Assembly: GCA_026119855.1 (NCBI GenBank)
Contig: JAOWBW010000162.1
Location: 1,059,076-1,123,075, forward strand
From: Campanula takesimana
Lineage: Eukaryota; Streptophyta; Magnoliopsida; Asterales; Campanulaceae
Reading direction: 5' to 3'
Length of the DNA: 64,000 bases
This document shows positions 1 through 10,870 of the stretch, piece by piece. The notes below the pieces were generated by a model. It made no database searches. It was given only the letters and a program-made list of their open reading frames with translations, and was not told the DNA's origin. Within the stretch, counting starts at the first letter, position 1. Each line of letters opens with the position of its first letter. A program made the position numbers and the translations under genes.

Positions 1-1060
1 TGAACGTATGTGTTGTAAAACTTGATTGATTGATTAAGTGGGCATGGTTGAACATCTTGTGATGTGTTTTGAGATTGGTTCATCTTGTTGATGTGTTTGG
101 CTTGATTCCCTACTTTGGAATCATTGCCCTGGTTGTTGTTTAAGCAAGTATTCTTTGCTACGTTTTGTGTAAAGTCCAGCTGGTACTTTTTGTGTGTGTT
201 CAGGCAATGGTAGGGATTATAATGGCACACGAGCCAAGTTCATTGCAGGCCTCCTATCATTGGTTTCCCATTTTTAACCCCCTTCCTTAGGCCAAATGTT
301 GGGCACTTTGGGTTATGACTCTGTGTCATTTTCCCCGTTGTTGTTGTTGTTGTTTGGTTCCGGAACCCGTTTCAGCCTTCGGTGCTGCTCAGTTGAAGCC
401 TCTCAGATGGTTATTGTTTTGGTTCGAGAACCTTGGCTCAGTATCCACGTATGAGTGTTTATTTCCGCTTTATTTGTTGTATGATGAGTTGGTCGTTATT
501 TCCAACCGGTATGGGACGGTTGGCGATAGGGAGCCTCTCATATTATGTGTTATATGATATATGATTATTTGGTGACATTGTTATTTTATGTTTATCATAT
601 CAGCATGTAATGTAGTTGCATTTTAGTAACTCACTGAGATTTATTCTCACCCTTATTTGTTTACTGTTTTAGATAAGAAGGAGCCCAGGGGATAAGTCAC
701 ATCACAGGGAGGACGTCGAGAAATAATTTTGGGTAAGACATTTGGGAAGTGTTGTGTAAGGCTACATTATGTAAATGTACAACCTTGTGGGTAGTGTACC
801 CGTGACTTGATCGTTGTATCACCTCTTTTTGGTTTATGTTGGTGATTTGTAAATAGTAAGTAAAGTGTGTGGCCAAGTGGCTAAGTACTTGTTTGTGAAA
901 GTTTGTTTTGTGACTTGTAGTCAAGTCTAGTAAATGTTGTTTGGTTATATGAACTTTTTATGAAAGTATATTTCGAAAAATTTTCCTAAAATGTTTTATG
1001 ACGTCTTCCGTGCGTGTCCCGGACGTGGGGCCAAGTAGGACCATGGGTCGGGGCGCGACA
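1..1060 (+). mobile_element. 3' part of a Ty3-type LTR (truncated by window edge)
   Basis: The last ~80 bases (TATGACGTCTTCCGTG..., ending GGGGCGCGACA at 1060) match the ends of the long LTRs at 16335-18620 and 23241-25524. Upstream blocks also match those LTRs, including the stretch with TTTGGAATCATTGCCC, GGTTCCGGAACC and GTAGTTGCAT. No tRNA primer site follows position 1060, so this is a 3' LTR or a solo LTR rather than a 5' LTR. It is closer in sequence to the LTR piece at 52245-52551 (both have GGGGCCAAGTAGGACCA and GGGTCGGGGCGCGACA) than to the Tekay-like LTRs. No coding sequence is evident. Confidence 0.75.
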
Positions 1061-2100
1061 CCAAGGCTTAAAACACATGTATTTTAATACTAATTATGCC
1101 ATATCTCTCGATGGCCCATAATTAGTAAAAACCCATTAAGTTCATAAAAATCCACGTACTTCCACTCAAGGACATCCCTAGGCCATTAATCTACTCTCGT
1201 GATTAATAAAAACCCAGTCACTTTGTATGGTTCCGTTAATCGAGATTCACCGCTAGGTCCTTCTCTCGATTAACTAGGATTCATACAAATCATGGACGTC
1301 ATCATGGTCGTAGGCGTTTAAGTATAATACAAAGAGATTGATTTAAGATGAAGAGAAGTAAAGTGAGCATGAATTAAAAATGATGAACATAAAATTGTTG
1401 AGTATCCAATCCTAAGAATAGGATGGATTACTCACTAGCCATTGTTATAATAGGATAAACAAGATATAAGAATAGAATTATAAAGATTAAGGAAAAAGAA
1501 AACTTATTCTTGCAAATAATAAGAAGAACAAAGGCTGAAAAACTTGTATTACTTCACTCAAAAACTTCCTCAAGAACACTTTAATGAATGGAGAAATAAT
1601 AATATTTTGAGACTAAAAGTCAAGTCCCTTCAAGAAAAAGTCTTCAAACGAAAAGCCATGTTTGAACAGTCACTCTGGCACGGTCGTGCTTTGAAAGTGG
1701 CACGGCCGTGCTGTGAGACTTGGCACGGTCGTGCTTTGAAGTTGGCGCGGCCGTGTTGAAATCCATTTCTGATGTTGATTGTCGACTTGAATGGCACGGT
1801 CGTGCTGATTTTGAAGCACGATCGTGCCATCTGAAATTTCTGATTTTACTCATTTTCTTCCCAGTTTGCTCTATTTGGTTCCATTTTTAATTCCTTTGCT
1901 CCGTTTTCACCATATACGCTATATTTCACCCTGAAAAGTACCTATATAACCTGTTCCCACCACAAAACACCAACAAGCATAAAATCCGCAAAACATAGAT
2001 AAAAATGAATTAAAGATAACTAAAATCTAACTAAACTAAGATGAAAATATAACATTATAGAGCCTTAAATGTCTATAAAATAGCCATTTATCAAATAGTA
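1061..2100. other. non-coding repeat-like DNA
   Basis: AT-rich DNA with no credible reading frame. The short frames at 1544-1853 only read through a GC-rich motif cluster (annotated separately). The stretch resembles LTR or leader sequence of a retroelement, but I could not find its ends. Confidence 0.4.
1675..1833. repeat. cluster of GCACGGYCGTGC dyads
   Basis: Six spaced copies of a 12-base near-palindrome (GGCACGGTCGTGC, GGCACGGCCGTGC and variants such as GGCGCGGCCGTG and GCACGATCGTGCC) lie in 160 bases of otherwise AT-rich DNA. They do not form a regular tandem array: spacers differ in sequence and length. Comparable clusters with different core sequences occur in the LTRs annotated below. 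Confidence 0.8.
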
Positions 2101-3063
2101 TTGATTAAATGCTCGGCCGCGCTCAAATGAATTGATTGGATCAATATCATTTGTGTTATCAATATATTCGGGATCGAGAAAGCATTGAACTTGACCGTTG
2201 ACCATGGCTTATGTTCAATAGACATCGTGTAACAAAGAGATTGTGATATGTTCTATTTAGGAAACTTTGAATTTCAAAGTCATACTAATTGGGTAGTCAT
2301 AATGGCTTGCTAGAGTCCGCTTATGACTTACGAGGTTTGACTGGTTCGAACTCGTTTCCAACTTAGTATAATCCTATTGGGTCACACACGCAGAACAGAT
2401 ATTAAAAAGGAGCGAAAAACGAGGAAACTGGTCAAGGGAGCCGTATGGCTCCATAGCTGTCGTACGGCTAGGAGGGTGCCGTACGGCCGCCCTCCCGACA
2501 ATCAATTTATTTTAAGTCTCTTCTTGTTGGACAAGAAGACCTAAGTCCTAAAGGGTTTTGGAAACCTCTTGTATATACTATGTACAGCCGGGAATTGTTC
2601 CCACAATGTTGATTTGATCAATTCCAAACTCTTTCTTGGAGAAAGAAAACACACATAATATACTTGGGTTATTTAGTTTGATTATTCCCAATTATCAAAC
2701 TTGAATAATCGTTAGGAGCAATTGAAGAATCGTTCTTCATCAAAGTTTTTCAATTCGAATGACCTAGCAGTCAAGTTCAAGAATAGTTCTTGAAATCTGT
2801 TCATTGTGTGGATCACCGATAGAGGGCGTTTATCTTAACGCTTAATCCAAGTTTTACAAAACGATCTACAAGGGTTAGTTTCTTTCATCTTGTTATTATG
2901 AATTATTGTTCATAGCGGATCTAGGCAGGGTTTCGTGCAATCATGCGCAGCGAAAGATAAACATGAATAAAACCCAATAGGTGCGCTAGAATCATGGGTG
3001 TTGGATTAAAGGACATCGTTCCATTCTCGCGGACACACGAAGGAGACGGAGAATAACACTTTC
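2101..3063 (+). other. probable copia LTR/leader remnant
   Basis: No gene. The stretch lies directly upstream of a copia protease remnant on the same strand. At 2447-2500 it holds another small cluster of GC-rich dyads built on CCGTACGGC. I could not define LTR borders or a primer site, so this is an inference from position. Confidence 0.3.
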
Positions 3064-3418
3064 GAGGATTTTGGAAATGTCTATCTTGCAGATGGAGAAC
3101 CTTTACAAATCATGGGGAATGGGGTTGTCAGAATAAGAGAATCGAAGGGGTCGGTTCTACAGCTTCATGGGGTCATACACTTTCTGGATTTGAAAAAGAT
3201 CATGTTATCAATTGGGCAGCTGGATGGAAAAGGTTACACTACAGGAACTGGTTATTACCAAAGCTTCTAAGATTGCTCAAGGTAATAATGAGGGTACGTT
3301 GTATTTGGCGAGTAACACCAAGGATTGTATCGAGGTAGCGAGAGCTAAGGGTGATAAGGATTTGTGGGTTCGCAAACGAAAGTCTTACGCAAGCGCAATT
3401 CTGACGAATTCATCTTAA
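3064..3418 (+). pseudogene. Ty1/copia gag-pol remnant (protease region)
   Basis: From 3064 one frame reads DFGNVYLADGEPLQI, then IGQLDGKGY. This is the block that follows the aspartic protease active site in copia polyproteins, and it parallels VYLGDDQPLKI...VGQLDDEGY in the copia element at 36484-36916. After about 3240 the similarity continues in another frame (NNEGTLYLASNTKD, then GDKDLWVRKR, the start of the pre-integrase region), so there is a frameshift. The active-site DSGAS segment and everything after about 3418 (integrase, RT, RNase H) are absent. A dead fragment. Confidence 0.65.
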
Positions 3419-3678
3419 GAGATGTATCATCGTACGCATTAATTTATATGTTAGTCATACAAATGTATTCTGGGACCCACTTCTTTCCTAATTAATCTCG
3501 ACTTCGTACATCAAAATATAAAACCTGACTGCATCTAAGATGTATACACTACACCGAAACAAAAGCCCGGATTAACGTTCCCCTTTTTATGTATTAGGTT
3601 GCACCCGAATGCAAACTCTTCAATTAAAGCCTAATGTTGAAATAGACCATGCACAATGAGTCGGGACTTTGACAAAAA

Positions 3679-3813
3679 CTTGTGTGAGGCGATCTCACAC
3701 GTGAGACGAGTCTCGTTGAGAGAGTAAATGGTTCGCCTCTTATGGGCGGGGTAGGCAATCCCATTCCATCTCACATTGAGATCCTTCTCATGTGTGAGAC
3801 CGTTTCACACAAG
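3679..3813. mobile_element. MITE-like inverted-repeat element, copy 1
   Basis: A 135-base unit opens with CTTGTGTGAGGCGATCTCAC and closes with GTGAGACCGTTTCACACAAG. The ends are imperfect inverted repeats of about 45 bases, and the centre has AGTAAATGGTT and GGGCGGGG. A second copy lies at 4959-5095. Non-coding. Superfamily not determined and no clear TSD. Confidence 0.65.
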
Positions 3814-4117
3814 ACTTCCTCCGGGACTTCAGAGGTTCCAAAACTTTGGTTTTACGGATCCTGCATAAGAGATTAGGAAACTTTATGCAGGGGAGAAGCG
3901 TTGTGGACAGTTTCTTGATGTGAGTTGAGATATTTATTTTTTTTACTTTTACTCAACCGATTTACTATGTCTGAGAGCATTATCAAGTCAGGATCTTGCA
4001 CTATAATAATATAATTTGGTTATACAATGAGTTTAGTGGCAGAGCATTGTGTATATAAGTCAACTATGTGACTTCATAGTTCTGTTATCCACACATTATA
4101 ACTGACAAGGGAGATGG

Positions 4118-4640
4118 TAGGGGTGAGCATGGTCCGGGATGGTTCGGGATTGAGGTAATACCGCAATCGAACCGTATATCTTCTGTACGTAAAATTTTAA
4201 ACCGTTACGATTCGGTTCTAAATGGTACGATTCCATCGGTTCTCAAATCGGGATTAATCGGTTCGGGATATGATTTGGTTCTTAGTAAAGGTTGAGCTAA
4301 TAAGTCTCAAAAGAAAAAGATATCAAGTAAATAAAACGCTATAGAGGATGATGATCTACATGCATACAATACATTTGAACCCCTTGAAACTTCAGAGCAA
4401 AGAGATATTCACTTTACTTGATGAAACTAAGTTTGCTAACAATCCCAAAATCTAAAGTTTCACGTACCTAAGTCTGTAAACCTAGCTTTCAAATAAATAA
4501 CTTGTTATTGATAATAATTTAAAAAAATGAGAACATTTTGAGACGGAGGAGCACAATACACACACAGTATATAATACGACGTAGTTTTAATTTATCGGTT
4601 TGGGACGGGATAGCACTTGAACACTAAACCAAAATCAGAA
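4118..4640. repeat. GGTTCGG-rich, possibly hAT-related sequence
   Basis: The left edge TAGGGGTGAGCATGGTCC, followed by repeated GGTTCGG/CGGTTC motifs, resembles the termini of plant non-autonomous hAT elements and the better defined element at 44738-45803. A matching right terminus and an 8-bp TSD were not found, so the call is tentative. Confidence 0.3.
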
Positions 4641-4958
4641 CCGAAACTTAAGTTCTAGAAAAATTAAGTACTGTAAATTAGCGGTATTTGCAGTTGCATT
4701 ATTTTTTGTTCGATATTTTCGACTTTAGTATAGTTTTCTGTATTTTTTGGGTTTTTGTTGGGCACCCTAAACGATGGAATGTAAACTACTCCCTCAACTT
4801 GCAATTCCTCACTCCTGGAACTTGAAGAAACACAGTCCAGGCCCAGAAAGAGAGTAAACAAGACGGAAGAGATATCATAAATTCAGATTTTTGCCCATCA
4901 TGGGTACTGAATTTAAATTAAGTACATAGGCTTGAGATAAAGAAAATAAAAGAGGAAG

Positions 4959-5095
4959 TTTTGTGTAAAATGGTCTCTCACACGTGATATGAGTTTTATT
5001 GAGAAGAAAATGGCCGCCCCGCTCATAAAGGGGGTAAATTATTTACTCTTTCAATGAGACTCATCTCACGTGTGTGAAACCGTCTCACACAAGCT
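4959..5095. mobile_element. MITE-like inverted-repeat element, copy 2
   Basis: Same family as 3679-3813: it begins TTTTGTGTAAAATGGTCTCT, ends GTGAAACCGTCTCACACAAG, and has GCCGCCCCGCTCATAAAGGG in the centre. The two copies are about 1.15 kb apart, downstream of the HsfB1 stop codon. Confidence 0.65.
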
Positions 5096-5320
5096 TTTTG
5101 TGATAAGAAAAAAGTACAACACAAATAACCTTCATTGATATCATAAAGTGCAAATATGAAAAACTCAAAGGGCACCCTTTTATGTCTTGATCTCATAACT
5201 TTTAACCAAAAAAATATTAAAAACCAACTACGTTATTTTATTTCACATTTCACAGACCATCCTTACGGTGGTACTACTAGTATATTTATATTCCTCCCAT
5301 AGGTGTCACGCGCTGATTGG

Positions 5321-8300
5321 TCAGTTACACACCTTGCTACATTCCCCAGTAGCGGGAAACCTATTCATCCATGGAGCCTCTATGCCACCAATCTTCACTT
5401 CTTTCTTTTGGGTCCCAGAAGATTCACTTTCATCATCCCGGCCCCTCTTTTTCTTTCCATCTTTCACCAACACCCCAAACAATTTAAAACACCCTTCCTT
5501 TTCGTCGTCATCATCATCATCATCATCATCTCCACTCTCACCAACCCCATTATCATTATCGCGGCCGGTAGACCCACGACATCCATGGCTCATGATGCGA
5601 TTGATTTGATCAGGTGCCACTTTTACATAGTGGGTCAGAAAAGCAACGAGTTCATCGCAGTTTTTCTTCGTCTGAGCCAGTTCAGAACTCAGTATCTCCT
5701 TCTCTCTCTTCAGCTTCTCGTTCTCCTCTGACAAATTGCCCAATTTCTCGACTGTTGGCATGTCCACTGACCCTGGATTCTTGGAGTCCGGAGATGATGT
5801 TGAGGTTGATCCGAGGTCCTCGCCGGAATTAGAGGGAGAAATCGGACCTCCGGCCACTTTACCGGCCACCAGAGCCGTTTTCCTGCGGCGAATGGCGGTC
5901 AACAGCTCTTTCTGTCCGCGTTTGAAATTTTCGTTGGCAAATTCCCACTTGTCTGGCACAGTCTTGCGGAATCCCTGCACACATTAGTTTAATTACCAAT
6001 TAGCAATATTACATTGATCACTTGAATTATCGCTAAACAAGTTACTTTTTTCTCTAATTGTTTTTTTTTCCCCACTAATGATATATAAATTGCCCTTAAG
6101 CTACATCAAATGGCCCATAACTAGGCTAACACATGTCCTTAACAAGATTCAAACTAGCTACCTCCACTGTTGTGGAAGCTAATACCAGATACCATCAAAA
6201 CTAAAGTTATTTGGTCTAAACATGTCACAAATAAGGAAATGTATCCACAAACTAGCAAGAAAATGTTCTAAACCTGATACAGATTTATAATGGACTGATC
6301 AATTCGACAGAGATCAACATTTTGTCTTACAAATTTTATTGCATTTGGACGTAATATTTAAAACTGTAAATGTGACAAGTCAACAACAATACTTTGACCA
6401 ATAACATTACTTGGTCAAAACAATTGTACTTTCACCAAAAAGTCAAAGAAGATATATACTCAAAGCTGAAAATTTGTATCTATAGTTGTGGCCTTCCTAA
6501 TCTTTTGACTAACAGCTCCTTGCAAGAAGATTTTTCAAAAGAGGTTCCTTTCAATTTTTGACTAAACGTTCCAAATTGGGAAAGCTTATTTAAAATGAAG
6601 ATTACATTTTTTTTAAACAAAGAGCCACCAACTCCCTAATCTTCCCAAAAAAAAAGGCATCACGATTTCTCTAAATAGTTGGTGAGATTTAACATTACAT
6701 GGAACTAGTAATCATCTTAATGTGAACATACTTATGTTGCATCCAAATTTCAATCCTAATGGGGGCCACAACCATTACGGTCCAAACATTAACGCGATAA
6801 TGATGGTTATAAAGTTATCATTTTGGAATTTAGAACACTAATGAAATTAAAGAGCCTCTTTTTTAGATTTAAAACAAATTTATATCTTGTTTTGGATCTT
6901 TATAGATTGTATATAGGATACTAGTAATATATACTGTATGGAATAAGACCAATTGATTATTCCTCGGAACATATTACTAGAAAAAAACTTAAAAGAATGA
7001 TACTAGGGGCACAAAATCCTAGGTGTAATGATTTTATTGGTGTTTTTAAGTAGAGTGTGGCGAGTCAATTATCGATGCAACCAATAAAATATCGCCACCT
7101 CATTTTGTGAGCATGATTTTGTGACCTTATTTTGTAACTTAAAATGGTTATTTAAAAAAGAAAAAAGAGAATAGTACGCTAACCAGCACAATCATAGCTG
7201 GGGATGGACGGTATATTACATTGAGAAAATTTTGGGGGAAACTAGTTTCTCCATAAGTTATAAAAAGTCCTGTTTTTATAGGGGTTAAAGTTTAGGGTTT
7301 AGGGTATAGGGTTTAGGCCTTTTAAGGTTAAAGAAGGGTAAAAAAAAACAGGATTTTTTATAACTTATGGAGGAACTAGTTTCCCCCAAACCAACTCCAT
7401 TACATTTTCAGTTCATTAATGAATGAAATGATGTTTGCTCAAATAAAAAAAAATGAATGAAATGATGTAACGCTTGAACATAAGAGGCTACCTAATCCAT
7501 ATATACATACATGTTCACATTTTTTTTTATTTAGTCCAACATCTCAACTAATAACTTTCTACAAAATTTAAGATTTGAGTTTAAAAAAGAATTAAGATGT
7601 TAATCGAGAGTGACGTGTACATGCCCTAGGCCAGTGCTAATTACGAAATGTCCACACCAACGCGTACCACAGTTGTCACATTCACACTTGCTAGAGTTTT
7701 CTAATTAAGAAATGTATTAAAATCAAAAATATTCTGCTTTTAACTTTCACAACACTGAGAATAGGATAGATTTTTATTTAATTCGTTTTCATTAACAAAA
7801 GTTTAACAATTGTCACAAGAACAATTTCCATCATAACTTAGATTATACACAGCTTTAAGATACATGTATTTACCAAAGTTTCCAACAAGGAAGCAAATTT
7901 AATGCTTGATAAAACATCTGTTCAAAAAAAAAAGTGCTTGACCTCCCTCTGTCCCATTTTATGAGTCAAAAATTTCCTAAAAGGGCGTCCAATTTTAAGA
8001 GTCAAAATCCTAAAATAGAAAGTGGGTCCTACACTACCCCACTTTCTCTCTCTTACACAACTATCAACACTCACAACACATCACTTTTTCCTTAATTCTT
8101 GAACCCACTCATTTTTTGACTCTTAAAATAGGACGGAGGGAGTATATCTAAGGCACATAAAATCATAAATCATTTATTTACTATTCACCAATTTTCCATA
8201 ATATAGCAAAATAAATTTATAAGTACGTATATAGTACTAATTATAATGTACAGCTTCCAATGATTAGTACAAACAGCAAAGATCACACAACTGATAATTC

Positions 8301-8726
8301 ATCCATCTAATTGACTACAATTCTTTTCAATAATATTTTACTAATAATTTTACTTTCATGTTAAAAATATGATAATTTTCTTGTGTGTTTCTTAAATTAA
8401 ATAAAAATGAATAAAATTAAATAAAATTGAAAATTTTGACTAAATATTTTCTACTCCATTTTAATACTAGCATACTCCATATATATATGATGTAAATAAA
8501 ATAGGGAGGAAAGTGAACGTACATAAGTATTAAGCTGACGAACGAAGCTGGAAAAGTTGTTGTGCTTGAAAGAATTAGGAAGCAAATCTCTCGCAAAATC
8601 AGCAGTTTTCCAAACGACGAACGTTGATCCGTCGTCGTTCCATGAAATCACCTCGTCCGTCGCCGGATCGTCCACCATTTGATACGTCTTCGTCAGAAAC
8701 GGTGCCGGAACCGACCTCTGCGCCAT
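5321..8726 (-). CDS. HSFB1: heat-shock transcription factor HsfB1 (two exons)
   Basis: Class B heat-shock factor, a nuclear protein that binds heat-shock elements and in this class mostly acts as a repressor or co-regulator. Exon 1 is 8726-8523 (68 codons). A GT donor follows TAT at 8522, and exon 2 runs from 5974 (after CAG) to the stop at 5321. The product is about 285 aa, close to Arabidopsis HsfB1. The DNA-binding domain (about residues 6-98) includes FKHNNFSSFVRQLNTY, then GFRKTVPDKWEFANENF. The single phase-0 intron after residue 68 is at the conserved Hsf position. A heptad coiled coil (about 143-187, EENEKLKREKEILSSELA) serves oligomerisation. An acidic run of nine Asp lies near 217-225. 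The B-class repressor motif LFGV is at about 233-236, followed by the basic KKKRGR (likely nuclear import). The protein ends SKVCN, as I recall for HsfB1. No frame break. Confidence 0.95.
7231..7390. mobile_element. MITE with GGGGGAAACTAGTTTC ends, copy 1
   Basis: Begins TTTGGGGGAAACTAGTTTCT and ends GGAACTAGTTTCCCCCAAA. The inverted repeats extend about 45 bases (TTATAAAAAGTCCTG on one side, CAGGATTTTTTATAA on the other). The centre (7287-7317) carries plant telomere-like TTTAGGG units. Related copies are at about 40569 and 55672. Confidence 0.7.
7943..8142. mobile_element. Stowaway-like MITE in HsfB1 intron
   Basis: Terminal inverted repeats CTCCCTCTGTCCCATTTTA... and ...TAAAATAGGACGGAGGGAG, about 200 bases, non-coding. 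TA follows the right end; the left TA appears mutated (AC). CTCCCTCCGTCCC is the usual Stowaway/Mariner-type terminus in plants. Confidence 0.8.
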
Positions 8727-8862
8727 TTCTCACCTACCACACACCCTTCTAAAATCAAAACTAAAATTAAAAAAAAAAATCCCCCTTCCCAATAAAATCT
8801 GTATATGATTGATTAATTAATTCTAGAACTGAAAAGGAAAATTAATTAATTGGTGGAAGGAA

Positions 8863-8994
8863 TTAATGACTAAAGAGCAAGAGAGCGGTGAGGAATTCCC
8901 AGTCCCAGCAATAAAACCCAGAAAGGAAAGAAGGGGAAAGAGCCAGCTCTTGATTTGGGAGGTGATTAATCTTGATTATCGAAACAGCTGCCAT
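8863..8994 (-). CDS. upstream ORF 2 in the HsfB1 leader (43 aa)
   Basis: Short frame ATG 8994-8992 to TAA 8865-8863, ending 136 bases before the HsfB1 start codon. The peptide starts MAAVSIIKINHLPNQ and ends GFYCWDWEFLTALLLFSH, so its C-terminal half is rich in Phe, Trp, Tyr and Leu. Its ATG shares the A of the stop codon of the preceding uORF (TAATG). HSFB1/TBF1 genes are known to carry two translation-controlling uORFs rich in aromatic residues. The match of arrangement and composition makes this a likely counterpart; peptide-level conservation was not tested. Confidence 0.7.
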   Translation of the reverse strand: MAAVSIIKINHLPNQELALSPSFLSGFYCWDWEFLTALLLFSH

Positions 8995-9059
8995 TAATTT
9001 AAGCTTCGTCGATGAACAGAAATCTGAATAATAATCAAACACACAAATGACACGATCAT
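8994..9059 (-). CDS. upstream ORF 1 in the HsfB1 leader (21 aa)
   Basis: ATG 9059-9057 to TAA 8996-8994; the peptide begins MIVSFVCLIIIQ. It is the first ATG downstream of the (CT)n tract (in the gene's sense) and ends by overlapping the start of uORF2 by one base, which would favour termination-reinitiation between the two. The transcription start is not known from sequence, so membership of the leader is inferred. Confidence 0.6.
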   Translation of the reverse strand: MIVSFVCLIIIQISVHRRSLN

Positions 9060-9079
9060 AACTTCCTAACAAATACTTT

Positions 9080-9268
9080 TAGAGAGAGAGAGAGAGAGAA
9101 ATTAAGAGTCGAAATCACAAGTATGAAGTATTCTTTCTATTGAATTCGTACACGGGTCTGGTTAAGATTATATATAGATATATAGAGAGAGATTGATGAA
9201 TAAAGTTAGGGGAGAAGGGGGTTGAATGAAGAGAGAGAGAGAGAGAGAAAAAAAAAAAAAAAAAAAAA
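9080..9268. repeat. (AG)n and poly(A) microsatellites in the HsfB1 upstream region
   Basis: (AG)n at 9080-9099 and 9231-9248, then a run of about 20 A ending near 9268. On the gene's sense strand these are pyrimidine tracts, common in plant 5' leaders and promoters. TATATATAGATATATAG at 9170-9186 could supply a TATA box on the minus strand. TTCTAGAA at 9299-9306 is a two-unit heat-shock-element-like dyad, too short for a confident call. Confidence 0.5.
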
Positions 9269-9659
9269 GATGGCCACTAAAGGAAGAAAAATTGGAAGTT
9301 CTAGAAAAGAAAAGAAGAACATAGACGGAATTAATTAGAATTAAGAAAAAGAATGAAGAAGCAGAAAACTTAGAAAAAGAAGACCCACACCCACTCATCG
9401 TTTTTGTATTTTAATAGGGATTTAGTCAAGGAAAAGGTAGATAAAGTTTGGTCATTTTAGAAGAAAATTTCACCATGGAATGAATACTAGTATGCTTTAC
9501 ACGTTAAATAAGTATGAGTGCGTTTTTACTGTATTTGATTTCACTTCACTTTTGTTTCAAAAAAAATTAAGATATGATTATTTTGACAAGTAGTAATTGA
9601 GTTCCTTTTTTAACTTTGCCACTAATTTTTAACGATTTTTTAACGGATTTTCTAACCTA

Positions 9660-9914
9660 CTCCCTCTGTCTCACTCGAATTAGGATAAATTTTTATTTTG
9701 GGTGTCCCATTCAAATTAGGACAACCCAAAAATGGAAGTATTTTATTTAATGGGACTCACATTCACACTCACAACAATTTTTCACTCATTATTCTCTATC
9801 CCACTTTCTCTCTCCTACTTCACTTTTCATACTCACAACACCTACTCCACTAACACTTTTTCCTTAATCCTCGTACCCAACCACAAAATCCTAATTCGGA
9901 TGGGACGGAGGGAG
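9660..9914. mobile_element. Stowaway-like MITE
   Basis: CTCCCTCTGTCTCACTCGAA at the left and ATTCGGATGGGACGGAGGGAG at the right, flanked on both sides by TA (9658-9659 and 9915-9916). It is the same subfamily as the element at 41263-41517 (both have CGAATTAGGA inside). Short frames inside are not genes. Confidence 0.85.
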
Positions 9915-10000
9915 TATGCCCTAAGAGCATAGGATAAGAACTATAATTATAGTAATGAAATTGATTTATATCTAAGAAAATCTTTGTAAATCTTGTAAAC

Positions 10001-10205
10001 TTTTTTTTTTTGAACAAATGACAAATCCTATTCATTCACAATAATAAAGAAATGGCACTTCACAAAGATCGAAGGCTCATTCCAAATGTGCGTAGATGTT
10101 TCATCTCTTAGACTACAACAAATACATTTTTTATCCAAATTTTGAGACGTTCGGATTTTACTCCAAGTAAAACTTGAAAACTGCCTCCATCCGGCATTTA
10201 AAAAG
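10001..10205 (-). mobile_element. 5'-truncated LINE 3' end with TSD
   Basis: On the minus strand the stretch ends in a poly(A) tail (poly(T) 10001-10011 on plus) and is flanked by the direct repeat TCTTGTAAAC at 9991-10000 and 10206-10215, the mark of target-primed insertion. The minus-strand frame reads CICCSLRDETSTHIW, which resembles the Cys-rich zf-RVT motif near the C terminus of plant L1-type LINEs. Only about 200 bases remain. Confidence 0.65.
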
Positions 10206-10717
10206 TCTTGTAAACTTTTACCCAACCAAAATACACCATTTTTTTCTCCTAAATTTTAGGCTTCCTCTCATACTAACCAGATTTAACATCACTTTACTCC
10301 CATTTTTTTTTGATACACATTATACTATACAACCAAGGAAAAATTTCTCAAAAGTCCTTTAAACAAAAGAAATTTTTCAAAAAGGACAGACAATTTCCTT
10401 TATTTCGTTTGGGTCCACTAGATGGAAAGCTTATTTCCATTAGGTCCTCTGTTTTTTAATGACATACTTTAATCCCAAAATTACCCCTCCCCTCCTTCAC
10501 TCATTCACAGACACTTTCTCTCTCAACCCTCTCTCTCTCTCTCTCTCTCTCTCTAAAACGGTAAAACCTCCTTTCCCGTCATCCATCTCACCCGTCGGCG
10601 ACCTCTCCGGCGACCTTTAGGACTTCGACCTCCCAAATCTAGCTTCTCCTTTGCTTCTTCGTTCGGATCCGGCGCCGGTTCCCCCTCTCCATTCTGGCCA
10701 AGACTTGGAGGGCGAAG

Positions 10718-10870
10718 ATGTCCGGCCAATCTCCTCAATCGCCGGTCAGATCTGCATATTCCGGCGAACATACCACGCCACCATCGTCAATTAGACCTGA
10801 AAACTTGGGGCCCTTTTCCCTCTTCCAAGTTAACTTCGTCGACGGTCTTTTGACACACCGGAGATTTTAG
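10718..10870 (+). pseudogene. short ORF in GC-rich cargo of the MULE (50 aa)
   Basis: ATG 10718 to TAG 10870. The peptide starts MSGQSPQSPVRSAYSGEH and is Ser/Pro-rich at its N terminus. It follows a (TC)n tract and a CCGGCG-rich leader-like stretch, as at the start of many plant genes. I do not recognise the family. It may be the 5' end of a captured gene, cut short by a stop. Confidence 0.3.

Larger units (their letters stand above)
5975..8522 (-). other. HsfB1 intron
   Basis: A 2.5-kb intron that splits the DNA-binding domain; a donor GT at 8522-8521 and an acceptor CAG at 5977-5975 (read on the minus strand) are visible. It is AT-rich and holds no gene. Two small inverted-repeat elements lie inside it (7231-7390 and 7943-8142), which probably accounts for part of its length. 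Confidence 0.85.

Noticed and set aside
5268..5987. Plus-strand frames across HsfB1 exon 2
   Set aside because: Shadow frames of the minus-strand HsfB1 coding exon; Ser-rich readings arise from its Asp-coding run.
9168..9398. Phe-rich 76-codon minus-strand frame as an HsfB1 uORF
   Set aside because: It starts at a non-ATG-supported position relative to the likely transcript start, reads through poly(A)/(GA)n tracts, and lies upstream of the TATA-like region; the ATG-initiated pair at 8863-9059 is the better candidate.
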